Positions 33,722-45,494 of a stretch of 64,000 nt of DNA are shown here, one piece after another. The DNA comes from Vigna angularis (Eukaryota; Streptophyta; Magnoliopsida; Fabales; Fabaceae). How positions within the stretch are numbered: position 1 is the stretch's first letter; every line of letters begins with the position of its first letter. Under the pieces are notes generated by a model. That model was not told the DNA's origin. It did no database searches and was given only the letters and a program-made list of their open reading frames with translations. The stretch spans positions 3,968,001 through 4,032,000 of the forward strand of contig NC_068974.1 in the NCBI RefSeq assembly GCF_016808095.1, given 5' to 3'. The position numbers and the translations under genes were made by a program.

Positions 33722-36594
33722 AGGTTTAATAATTTTTTATGTCCCTTTTTATGTAGATTTGTCTCAAATTAGTCCTTCAGTTAAATTTTAACTCAATTAG
33801 ATCATTATTTGTACAAAATTAAATCAATTGAACTCTTACCGCTAATTTGAATGAACGTCGTTATGTTTTGAGTCACGTGGCATACTGAGATAACAAATAT
33901 TAACCACATGACACTGACTTGGTGGCATTACTTCGAATTTAATTATTTTAACTTTTAAAAAAGTAAAACTTAATTAGAGAACCAACAACCGTTCCAGGAT
34001 TTTAACTATATAAAAAAGTAAAACTTATATATATAATCTATATAAACATTCTAAACCAAACAAGAATCATTAAATCACATAAAACATGCATTAACTTTGA
34101 AACAAGAGCGTTGAACGCTAGTCCTAGCGTCCAACGCCAAAACTCTTGCAAACACTTTAGCCTAGCGAGCCTAAACTTCTCACCCAACGAATTACAAAGA
34201 AAAGGTTCCAGACCTGCAAGGGAAGAAATGACACTTAGCGCTTAAAATAATCGCTCATCACCGCACTAGAAACCAGAAACTTCAAATGTTGCTTTGATTG
34301 CACTCAAGACCTATCCAAATTATCAAATGGTTATTCATGACACCGTGATTGAATTGAAAACAAGTTTAAACATCATATTGAATACCAATTTGCTTAATTA
34401 GCCAACGAATCAATCCATCAGATCAAACCAATATCAAAAAATGTTCAAACATCAATTCATCATGCCAAATGATAAAAAATTCAACATTACAAATAGCTAA
34501 CCAAGTCCTAAATTGCATAAACTCAGACCGCCAACACTAAAGTCATTCAACAAGCCATCACCATAGAATTTCACATGTTATACCACCAATTGTACATTAA
34601 AACAAGCACACATTCAACAGAATTCACACCAACAACTTTTAGAGAGAAGTCAAAGAACTCTAGAAAAGGAGTTTCTAGAGAGATTGTGTGTTTTAAAAAA
34701 ATAAAACTCGATCATAACGAAATAATTCTTATTAAAATTATTTAATATTAAAATAATCGAGTCTCTTTACTTTTAAACCATTATCACTTCCAAAATCCAT
34801 TTTCCAAGTCTTTACACACATTAATATTGTTTCCTTCTATAATAATTCCTTTATATAATAATAGTAGTCATTGTACGATTTTAAATAAAATAATAATATC
34901 AGTAGTCATGATACGATTTTAAATAAAATTGTAAAAAACTAATTAATATATTTTTTTCGCGTAAAAATGTATTACATAAGATTTAATTTGTAGGGTAAAT
35001 TTTGTTCTGGCTGGTAAACGGTTAGCCCAAACAAATACAAATATTTTTACCTTTACACTCACCGTTTCCTCTTCCTTTTTTCACTTGTCTCTTTAACTCC
35101 TTGTTAGTTCACCTTCTCCTGCAAACCATGAGCGTCCTGTGATGGACACAAAGGATCTCTTCTAGTTGCTCCATGCTTATGTCCTTCCTCATATTATATA
35201 ATTCTTTGTTAAGATAAGAATGTCTATAAGACAGGATCGTATAACACCTTCATGTTTTGAAGCTTAACAAACAAAGATAAACGAAATGAATATTAGACAA
35301 AGTATTATCTCTACGAAAATAATATCATTGAATGAAACACATCTTATGAAAAAATCATTATAGCATCTTAATAAACAAAGAAAAGTTTAAGTAAATATGT
35401 TAGGACCAAAGATCCTATTTTTCAGTAAACACACTACTCCTAGATGACTTATTATGAAATGGTTACTTCATGATATTTTAGTAAACGTACTATTAAATGA
35501 TATTTTAGTAAACGCACTATTATGATAGTAGACACACCATTAAATGATATTTTTGCAAACAAATCAATATGCTACATGATATATTTGCTAAATGTGCTCT
35601 ACTATATATTTGAAAACAATGCAATGATGTGATACATGATGTTTTTGACAAACATTCTAAACTACAAAAACAATATGTTGAGTAACACTTTCTTAAACGT
35701 GCTTTCGTATTAAAAAAAGATCATTAAACTATGCACTGTTAGTAAACGCCTTTAATAGCCTAAACGACACCTTTATATTAAACAACATTTTCATACAACG
35801 ATGAAACATTTATGAATCAGTACTTGATATCTTTTCAAAAATGCTTAAATGAGTTACATATATAGAAAAATTGACAAAGTTGTTTTGAACATGCAATGCA
35901 AAACATTACATGCACAATGTTTCAAACAACAAAAGTAATAAAACAAATGACATATCTGTCAACATAAATTTCTACTCTACTCTGTGCAGAAGCATATCAT
36001 GAACAAGTCAAAAGTGAACATTAGAAACAAAGAAGACATTCATGTTGAAGAGTTCGTACAACATACTTTGGTTAAAGTACTGCAAAAAGCATGCTTACTC
36101 TGACATGTTAACTTCAACCTATGGCTGTCACCTACGAAAAGGCTATGAAGATCTGAAGTTTGAAGATATGAATTGTCTAACAGATCCCTTCCTATGAAGC
36201 CTATAAATAGAAGATCTCTTGGAAAGAAGATAAGAAGGATAAGCACACAAACAACGAAAAGATCAACTAACATAAAGTGAAACTCATACTCGTGCAAGAA
36301 TAGAAACTATGAGAATATACTCTCAAGCTTCATAGAGTCATAAGCTTACATCTATAAGAAAAGAGAAAATCCTACAAGATCTATTAGATTGAGTTATATT
36401 GTAAACACATCCTATCTGTGAGAGTTAAACAATATGATTGATTATACATTCTGAAGAGAATTCAAACACTTGGTGGCTAGCTTAGTTGAGTTAAACGCCT
36501 ATTAGACAATTGTCTAGGGGAACCAGGAGTGGGTAAACTCAACTAGTCATCGTAAGAAGTGTTACCTGGATTGACTAAGTAACCATGAGTGGTG
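33722..36594. other. Foreign block in unit 4, probably retrotransposon-derived
   Basis: Not present in the other units. The last part (about 36200-36594) looks like the downstream half of a plus-strand LTR: TATA box CCTATAAATAGAAG at about 36200, then a long leader with GGGGAACCAGGAGTGGGTAA near 36519, a phrase type frequent in copia LTRs. Precise ends and target duplications were not found. No protein-coding region was recognised from 33722 to 36200; repeated 'TAAACGCACTA' / 'TGATATTTTAGTAAACG' phrases lie at about 35420-35560. Confidence 0.4.
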
Positions 36595-36651
36595 ACAATA
36601 TAATTAGAAGTAGAGGAGCTCGGATAAGAGCATAAGAACTCGGCTGATAGC

Positions 36652-37921
36652 TGATAACAATTGAAAAACTATTATTTTTATACTTAAAATTGACCTTAAA
36701 GACAACCTTTATGACTTAGAAACTAGCTTGGAATCATGCTTTTGTTTATGTTTTTGAAATAAGAGAGTTGGATGGGTTTTATGCTTGGTTTTCCTTGTTT
36801 TTGCAGGTTTTAAGATGAATTGGATGAAAGAAGTGAAGTAGGAAGAAGTTGGAATCAGAAAGGAAAGTGAAAAGTGCACAAAAAGAGAAGACACGAGTAC
36901 CGCCGCTGAGCGGTGTTCTTAAGGTCCCGTAGTTACCGCTGAGGGGTAGAAATGCAACTGAGCGTCAAATAGAAGAACGCGCACTTACCGCTGAGCGGTA
37001 TTTACCGTTGAGCGCCATTTTTGTGGGCCTTGGGCCACTTTTCTGTAATTTTTAGAATACTATATAAGGTTTTAGTTGACCTAGGTCAGTCATCTTTGGC
37101 TGGAACGAAGCAGAATACACTTTCTTCACCCCTTGGAGGAGGATTTTGGATGCTTAAGCTCCATTCTTCAAATTCTAGGGTTTTATCTTTCATTCTTTCA
37201 TTATTTTTCATCTAGTTTCACCATGATTATGGTGAACTAAACCTTCATTGTTGTTGGGGAACCATTGTAATTCTTTGAAGCTCTCATGTATTGAATTGAT
37301 TCTTTATAATATATGCTTTCTTTCATTAATTGTTAGGGTTTTTCTTATATACTCTATGCATGCTTTGTTTAACTCATTCAATTGCATGAGCATTGATTTT
37401 GTCGATATGGACACATACGGGGAATTCTAGACATGAAGAAATTCTCCCAATAGTAGTATAAACCTAGACATAGGAATATGATGGTAGGTTGCCTTTAAGC
37501 TTCTGTGCAAATGTAATGCATGAATAATTGCTAGGGAGACAAGACATTGTAAACTAGTGATTAGGAGTAGGCTTTCTTCACCAAGACATTGGGTTTAAGG
37601 TAATTTAGAAAGTGACATTAACATTAATGAAGAAAGATGAATTCTTGAATACATGAGAGTGGATAGGATGAATTGGTAAACCCCAACAACATAATCATTC
37701 ATATTATTCATCAACCTTTTTTGCATTGTTCAAGTCCATTAATCAAAACCTTGCATTCATGTTTATTTTTGCATAGTTCAACAACAATATTTTCGGTTAC
37801 AAGTCTAAGATAATCAACAAATCACATAGCTGTTTAAGCTGTGAGTTCTTTGGGAAATGATACTTGGTCTTACCAATTTTATTACTTGATACGATTCGGT
37901 TACACTTTCCGAGGGTTAACA
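36652..37921 (+). mobile_element. Solo LTR (1270 bp), Athila-like Ty3/gypsy
   Basis: It has TG...CA ends (TGATAACAATTGAAAAAC at 36652, CCGAGGGTTAACA ending 37921) and a perfect 5-bp duplication ATAGC (36647-36651 and 37922-37926). Unit 5 shows the empty site (CGGCTGATAGCATAACTAGC at about 48500). No internal region is present. The TGATAAC start and the GGTTACACTTTCCGAGGGTT end resemble Athila-group LTRs of legumes; that lineage call is from memory. Several TACCGCTGAGCGGT-type palindromic phrases lie at about 36900-37015. Confidence 0.85.
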
Positions 37922-37926
37922 ATAGC

Positions 37927-40252
37927 ATAACTAGCCTAACATGCAGCTTGGTACACAAATACAAGACCCAAAGAATGTGCAAGAAAAACCTATACAATTC
38001 TAGATTATTTTTATATTAGAAACAATGAATCTAAAATTGGGCCTAACCATGGACCCATGATGTAAGTCCTTAAAATGATTGTCATCACAACAGGTCCAAT
38101 AGTCAAAGTCTAGTAAAATAATCAAAGTTGGTTAAACAAGAGGGTATAATGAAAATACTGATATATTAGGATTTCTCAGCAAATTTCAACTGCGTGATTA
38201 CAAAAACTGAACTGGAAAGTTGGACAAAATTCAATTGTTGGTAATTTATTAAATATTTTTTATTTAATTATACTATAAATTTTCAACATAAAATATTAGC
38301 CAAATATTTAAAATCGATCAAATCTATTAATTATTTTGGAGATATTACATTATCATAAAATAGATTTTAGCAATAGAAAAGTAAAACCCAACCCAAATGA
38401 AGTTCTATATAAAGAAACCAATGGGAAGCATGAAAGGAAACTCTTATCCACTCTAATTGTGTACAATTGTAATCCACCATGTCTACCACTTTCTTTCCAC
38501 TTTTTTTCTCATCCATTCATTTTATCCATGGAGGGATAACCTTCTTGAGTTGATTTTGTTTTAATTTTATTATGGATTATGAGATTAGATTAAAATAATG
38601 TCTTTGTTCTTTTTATTATTATTTTGGTTTTCATTTTTCTATGTCTTTTATCTCTGAATCATATAAAAATTAGTGGTTTATATATCATAGCGAACTAGTA
38701 AGGTTTTTAATCTATATGCATATTGATCATATGAGTCTCAAGGTTTTTAATTTTAGTGGAGAATGTACTTTGATTAAAGTTATAAGCTTTCTTGAGTTTT
38801 TGTCAATATTTTAGAATGTAGTTTATAATTAAAGGTAAAATTTTGAACAATAGTTAACCTAAGATTGTACTTTAATTAATTAGTCTTTTATTTGGTAAGG
38901 AGACAAAAAAATATACATGATTAGACATAGTATAATTTATTAAGAATGTACTTTGCTTGAATTTACTATATATAATCTAAAAAAGTTTTTCTTTTTATTT
39001 CAGAGTCTACTTTAATTAATTTAAAATCAAAATAATAATAAATTGAACAATAATATGTAGATATTAATTTATTATTTTATTTATTGTTATCAATCTCACA
39101 TTTATATTTTTGTATAACATTGTTATTTATTAATTTTATTAGGTTATATTTTTACTTTTATATTTTATTATTTAGATTATGTTTTATTAACCCTTCATGT
39201 AGGATTTTATAAGAATCAATTGTTGAGAATCAATTTCGTATTCATTGATACGACTTAAACTTAACTTAACTCTATCTAATTTGTTAACTACTAACTTGGA
39301 AATATTGATGTTTTCTTAGCCAATTCAACAAAAACTAATGAGTTTTATTTAAACTTTGTTTTGTAAGCCTTTGTTTAAAAGCGCTTACATGTGAAATTAC
39401 CATTTAAGATGGTTCTTGTCATTTCCTTTCCACAACACCATTATGTTGTTTTCCAAAGCTTTTAAATACTTAGCAAAGATTTCCAGTTTGAAATTTCTCA
39501 CCAAGATCATTTCTAACAAAAAAAGTTGTTAAGGTCTTTTGTCATTTTGAACATGTTTTATGATTTTACAAAAGACCTTGCCAGACATCCGGTGTAGTCA
39601 TTTTCAATGACCCAACCATACCTCTAAGACTCGGTGCTAGATTTCCAACTTATATAAACATTATAAACCTCAAATGTCAAAGATTAAACATATAAAACCA
39701 TTTTTTCAAAATATAATTTGATATGCAAAACATGTTGATTAAGCATTTAAGTTGTATGTATCAATTAAACACATGTCCCTTGTTTCTCATTTAACTAAAG
39801 ACTTTCTTGTTTAGTAGTATATATGAATGTTTTTTTATCATCAAAATTCTTTCACCTAAGGGATTCATCCACTTCAACATGGCATACACTCGTTGAATAT
39901 CAGGTTGCTAATGTAGAGTAATTTGAATCGAGCTCCACGTGTGATTAGAGGAAAGAGGAAAGATCGACCCCACTTTTTGATACTTATATCAGTAAGAGAG
40001 TAAAAATATGTAAATAATTATGAATGTAATGAATATCAAAGTAAAAGTGATACTTCCCAAATATTTTATAATACATATAAGACTATTGAAAATAAAAATA
40101 TCAAAAAAGATAATAACTAATAAAAGATAATGATGTTAACATATAATTTTGGAAAATATGTTCTCGTGATCCATTTTTTAAAGAGTTGGGACACCAAAAA
40201 TTAGGCCAGACCTACAAATTTTGTAAAAGGCTATGTATATAAAATAAGAAAT

Positions 40253-40256
<4 letters not shown>
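37927..40256 (-). mobile_element. Decayed copia-like segment, copy B
   Basis: Colinear with 28931-31200: the TTCTATATAAAGAAACCAAT region at about 38403, the GAATGTACTTTGATTAAAG phrase, and the antisense integrase remnant at about 39350-39625 (ACCAAGATCATTTCTAACAA and neighbouring phrases shared). It is more deleted than copy A. No intact coding region. Confidence 0.55.
39350..39625 (-). pseudogene. Remnant of copia integrase, second copy
   Basis: Paralogous to 30425-30790, with the same order of phrases on the plus strand (CATTTAAGATGG, CCAAAGCTTTTAAAT, GGTCTTTTGTCATTTTGAAC, CCGGTGTAGTCATTTTCAAT). It has further small deletions and no open frame. Confidence 0.65.
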
Positions 40257-40291
<35 letters not shown>

Positions 40292-41058
40292 GAAATTTAA
40301 ATATATATTAATTGTTATATATGTGCACTGTATCCTTTAAACGTGATTCTTTTAATTAAGACAGTAGTACAAAATAAATGATAATAATATTAATGTTTGT
40401 GAATAATGAAAAACATAAAATAAAATGACAAAATACTGTTAGTAATAAAAAATAATTAAATGTTAATAATAAATTACATTTGCAAAACATAATAATATTT
40501 ATTTTTATTAATTTTAAAAATCATAAATATCAATATTTATTTTAGTATTTATTTATTTTATTTCAACCATATAATTTTCTTATCTATTTCTCTTCTTTTA
40601 TTTTCTTTTTCTTTTTTCACTTCATTTTGTTTTCAATTCAAAATCTCATATTTTCGACTACTTTTTCTATTTTATTTATTTTCTCTCTAGTAAATGGATT
40701 ATTAAAATGATGGTGTTGTCAAATTTGAATTGATTATGCAGTAAAATCAAATCTATTTTTGTTAAACTCTTTTATTATTAAGTCTTAATACTGATCAAAA
40801 TTCAGGAAAAAAGGTAGGAAGAAAGAAGACTATGCATGTCCTTTCTCGTTGTCAACACTTATTTTCCCCATTAATTCTACTGTTCAACGTTGTATGCTTA
40901 GAAATCATTGGCTAAGTACTTTTCTATATCTTCGTGGAAGAATAAAATATAGACATACTACACCAAAGCTTCAACTGTTAATAGTATAAAGTAACAGTAG
41001 AAATCATTTTATTTTCTTATTCTTTCGTATTCCAAATTAAACATTAGAACATGTCCTT
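40257..41058. other. Downstream flank of defensin-like unit 5
   Basis: (AT)n at 40257-40287, then AT-rich sequence colinear with 16380-17172 and 22260-22995. No gene. Confidence 0.5.
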
Positions 41059-41532
41059 CTAATGAGAGCAAGAGTATGCACAAACACATTTGTGAGGATA
41101 TACGTCAACGCAATATCCAGTTCCGTGATATTGTTCCTCACATTCCATACGACACGTACTGAGGTTGCAGTAATTTGGATTCAATAGTAGTATACACGGT
41201 TTTTCTGGCATTGCTCCACTTGTTCTTGAAAAAGCTATGATAATGTAAAAGGCAATGAAAGAAAAATAAGTGTAAGGAATATTATGAATATGTTCTTCAC
41301 AAAGATACAGAGACATAGAGATCATCACAGGCATTAATAAAACTATGCTGATAGAACCATTAGTTTACTGCATTTGTATGACGTAAACGAGGGATATATG
41401 AATGGCACTATATTGTTTTACAACACGACTACAACTTGGATAATAATAAAAAAATATACAAAAAATTGTTATATATATACCTGCAATGATCAGGGTTAAA
41501 GTGAACATCAAAGTGAAAGAAATCTTAGCCAT
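41059..41532 (-). CDS. Defensin-like secreted cysteine-rich peptide, copy 5
   Basis: Exon 1 is 41481-41532 (ATG 41532). Exon 2 is 41059-41234 (acceptor GATAATCATAG-type, ending TCATAG). The intron is 246 bp and the product 75 aa, stop TAG. Eight cysteines are spaced C-x8-C-x4-C-x3-C-x9-C-x7-C-x-C-x3-C. The mature part is close to copy 3 (CNLSTCRMECEEQYHGTGYC), with changes after cysteine 1 (CILLLNPN) and at the end (CVCAYSCSH). The residue after the junction is Phe instead of Ile. A TATA box lies at about 41610-41622. LCR / SLR1-BP-like defensin-like family; predicted secreted; function unknown. Its upstream flank is the least interrupted of the array. Confidence 0.88.
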
Positions 41533-41622
41533 CACCGAAACAGAACAGCAACACCAATAACTATAAATTTAGGTTTGTTGTTGATATTATGATTAAATAT
41601 GAGGCCAAGGGTTTATATAAAC

Positions 41623-43440
41623 AAAATAATTGGTACGAAATCATTTATAAGAATACGCTCCCTTGTTAATTTTTGTACACATGTATTGAAACTGTAAACA
41701 GTTGACACTATATTTAAAGAATTTATTCTATTTAGAGGGTTAATTCCTTTTAAATATAGAAAAACTCTTATGAGTGTAATATTTATCATCGCGAAAACAT
41801 TAATCACAATTTTCAAATATTCCAAATAATTTTATTTTTATACTTTTTACATTAATATATTTAGAGAACCTAAGCATGTAAGTCTTTTTCTCTTTGTGTT
41901 CACATCGTGGAATCTTGAATTCACTTCGGTGCTCAAGTGCTTGGTTGTTATTTAATTTAGTTCTTTTATTTAATACAATTTTGTGGCTTCAATGAAGGAA
42001 AAACATTGTGGATCCTCTAATTTAGAATCTCTTTAATTCGAAAAATGTATTTTTTTAAATAAAGAAAACGTACTTACACCGTTACCATGCATTTTGAACC
42101 ATATAAGGTGATTTTAAATTGACAATTCTTTTCATATTTCAATCAAATATTAATTTTATTACGAATTTATGCTCAAATCAATTACTCCTTTTATCTCAAT
42201 CCAAATAATGCATTTAATGACAAGCATTAGGTTATTTTAATAAATTTGTTTCAAAAAAGGGTGTATTCTTTTTTAAATATTCCAAAGCCCTTAAACTGAG
42301 AAGAGAAAGTGCAATTTATGTTACTTTAATTGTTACGAATTTTTTTTATGTTTAGTAGAAAACCATGTGATCTTTCCTCCGCATGCACGTCTCTCTCCCT
42401 CTTTTTATCTACATATTTAATTATTTTAAATTTTAATTATCCTATCAGGGAATTATATCTTTTAAATTGTGGGTTGTGTGTAATATATTCTTATTTATCA
42501 TTCAAAAATTTAATACAAGTGATATGAGATTTTTCTTTTATTAATATGGGTTAGTTTTCTTTTTTACATATCAATAAATAAAGATAAAACAGTTATATGT
42601 AAAATTAATTGATTACGAATTTTATTTAACTAAAATAGTTTTGTGAAGATCTTAATTTCTTCTCCTCTTTATAATAACTTACAAATGCTAATGACTATAA
42701 AAATAATTAATGACAAAATTGCTTATGTGATTTTTAATGGACAATTATTTTCATATTTCAATAAAATACTAATTTTTTATTACGAATTTACCCTCAAATA
42801 TCTCAATCCAACTAATGCATGTAATGACAAAATTAGATTATATTAATAAATTTGTTTCAAAATGTGGTATATTCTTTTTTAAATATTCCAAAGCCCTTAA
42901 ACTTAGAAAAGAAAGTGCAATTCATGGTACTTTAATTAATTGTTTCGAAAATTTGATCTTTTCTCCGCATGCACGTGTCTCTCTCTTTCATGCACGTCTT
43001 TCTCTATACATATATAATGTTTGTTAAATCGTGTTGTGTTTTATACATATTTTTTATATTAACCAACTTACCTATATATTTTAATGTGTAAAAATAAGAA
43101 AAATAAGATTGGTTTTATCTGCATATTTAAATATTAAAAATTTTAAATGTCCTATCAAAAAATTATAATTTTTAAATTCTGGGTTTGTGTAATATATTAT
43201 TATTTATCATTCATAAACTTAATACAAAGGCTATGAGAATTTTCTTTTATTCATATTAGTTCGCTTGTTTTTTTGTACATATATAAATTAATAATGATAA
43301 AAGAGTTAACTAAAAATAATGGAGTACGAATTTTATTTAACTAAAATAGTTTCGTAAGTATCTTAATTTCTACTCCTCTTTCTAATTATAATAATTTACA
43401 AATGCTTATGTTTATAAAAATAATTAATAAAACTGTAGAT
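41623..43440. repeat. Upstream flank of defensin-like unit 5
   Basis: Colinear with 32230-33721 and the other unit flanks, including the doubled block (about 42105-42400 and 42730-42990). No gene. Confidence 0.6.
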
Positions 43441-44215
43441 GGGGCTATTATAGTTATCTCACACATAACTATAACACTAAATATATACATGATCTTATAT
43501 TTCTAACAAAAGCGTATAATTGCTTATTTTTAACCTTCAGTACCGCTCCTACCTATACTTTATCAATTAGAATATCTCTATCTACTCACACCATTAGGTG
43601 ATCATCATAAACAAGAAAAAACACAAACAAATAAACAGAAATAAAGGGTAAGCTAACGTATCAAGAGTTGTTATATAACATTAATAAAGATGTTAACCCA
43701 TATATATAAACCAAATCCTATGATATACAACCATTTATTCTAGACCTGAGCATCCATTTAAATGTATTGATGTCAAACTCTAGCGAGTTTTGCACTTGTA
43801 GTGGTGAAACAACTTACCCACCCAAGATGCCACACAAGGTTATTTCGTCAACCACCTATGGCCAAGGAATAACTCATAGATTAGGACCTCCTACTACTCC
43901 TCATGACATAACCCACCCTTTTCTACTTGAAATTTGATGATTATTATAATATTAGGATAACCCCGAATACGGAATTTCTAGATCAATACAGACACTACTT
44001 TAATCAGATATCTTTAATTAATATCTTTTAATCATTCTACTTTTATTTTATCATCTACAGGATTATTAGCCCAATAATAACTTAAAAGCTGGCCCAATTA
44101 TGGCCCAACATCAATAAAATCATTTAACCATTTAACATGATCGACCATTGTTGATGTAGTGGATGGATCGAACGGTCCTGAGTGTTAATTGTTCGATCTA
44201 TACTATATACTCATA
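43441..44215. mobile_element. Diverged fragment related to the 6450-9065 LTR family
   Basis: At about 43795-43960 the order ACTTGTAGTGGTGAAACAAC, AGGACCTCCTACTACTCCTC, CATGACATAACCCACCC, TTTCTACTTGAAATTTGATG parallels 7000-7130 of the solo LTR (GGACTAGACCTCCTGCCATT, GCATGACATACTCCTCTC, TACTTGAGAAC). No termini were found and no coding region. Confidence 0.5.
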
Positions 44216-44219
44216 CAAT

Positions 44220-44224
44220 TATTA

Positions 44225-44262
<38 letters not shown>

Positions 44263-44343
44263 GTTATTGTATTTATTATTATTATTATTGTTATTATCAT
44301 TATTGTTGTTGTTATTATCATTATTATTCTTATTGGTGTTATT
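44220..44343. repeat. (TTA)n microsatellite of unit 5, left part
   Basis: The TTA tract is split by a hAT element. It ends with GTGTTATT (44336-44343), the left copy of the hAT target duplication. Confidence 0.9.
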
Positions 44344-45283
44344 TAGTGCCGTCAAAATGGGTTGAAACCCATGAGTCAACTCGGCTCACCACGGATTTGA
44401 GCCGGGTTAGGTTGGAAAAAAATACAAATTTTTTTATGCGAGCCAATTTTGATCCGGCTTACTAAGAACCCAGCTCACACGGGTTGAAACCGTGGTGGGT
44501 CGGGTTGGCTCACCAACCCACCTATTTTTTTTAATTAAATTAAATTAATTATTCAAATCCTATTTTTTTTATTGAAATCAAATTAATTAAATTAATTATT
44601 CAAAATGCACAACTTTTACTTAGCAATAGAGTCTTTCGCGCTGTTGTCTTTCCAAAAGGTTCCCTCTGCAAATAAAACCCTAAGATTATAAATTGGATAA
44701 TATTATAGATGGAGATAAAGAAAAAAAATGCTTCAAGAGAGCATGATACTATGGATTTATCCATTCAGGACTCCAATTTAATAGATGGATAATATTATAG
44801 ATTGGATAATTCAGGAATATATAATTTGTTTTATGTTGTTTTTAGACCTATCTACAAGCATGACAGTTTTATCTTGTGCTATATATTTTTGTTAACGGCT
44901 ATATGTAGTTTCTTGGTCAAACGGTTGTGTATGTCTCATTAAATTAAATTGACAAAATTTTATGTTTGATAGCTTAGAATATATATAACAATATATTTCT
45001 TTTGTTTCATTTTCTTTTATATCAATTGGTCCAATTATTACTGTTTCAATTTGATCCATAAAAGTAACATGTTATAAGAATCTTAGAAGAAGTGGGTGAA
45101 AAAAAAGTTAATTAAGTAAGCCAATGAGCCAACCCGTTTAACCCACCAACCCGTGGTGGGTCGAGTCAGGTTCGAATTTTTTTGGATCGCTAATAAATGA
45201 GCCGAGTTGGGTTGGCTCACTAAGTGGCCAACCCGTGGTAGGTCGGGTCGGGTCGGGCCGGGTTACCCGTTTTGACAGCTCTA
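44344..45283. mobile_element. Non-autonomous hAT transposon (940 bp)
   Basis: The termini are inverted: TAGTGCCGTCAAAATGGGT on the left, and the right end reverse-complements to TAGAGCTGTCAAAACGGGT. The target duplication is a perfect 8 bp, GTGTTATT (44336-44343 and 45284-45291), diagnostic of hAT. The subterminal regions are rich in inverted GGTTGGCTCACCAACCC / CAACCCGTGGTGGGTCGG motifs, likely transposase-binding sites. No transposase is encoded; the middle is AT-rich. Confidence 0.9.
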
Positions 45284-45410
45284 GTGTTATTGTTATTTAT
45301 TACTTTTATTATTATTGTTATTGTTGTTATTATTATTGTTATTATTATTTTTATTATTATTGTTGCTATTGATATTATAATTGTTTTTGTTATTGCTATT
45401 ATTATTCTTA

Positions 45411-45450
<40 letters not shown>

Positions 45451-45494
45451 GTTGTTATTGTTATTATTATTGTTACTAATACTGTTGTTGTTAT
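45284..45494. repeat. (TTA)n microsatellite of unit 5, right part
   Basis: TTA/TTG tract continuing to the LTR-like repeat at 45495. The poly-Ile/Leu frames are artefacts. Confidence 0.9.

Noticed and set aside
33722..36594. Full-length LTR retrotransposon
   Set aside because: Only an LTR-like downstream half with a TATA box could be recognised; no paired LTR, target duplication or coding remains were found.
3724..41532. Calling the cysteine-rich peptides nodule-specific NCR peptides
   Set aside because: NCRs have four or six cysteines and are typical of the inverted-repeat-lacking clade. The eight-cysteine CxxxC...GxC...CxC pattern fits the LCR / SLR1-BP-like defensin-like group better.
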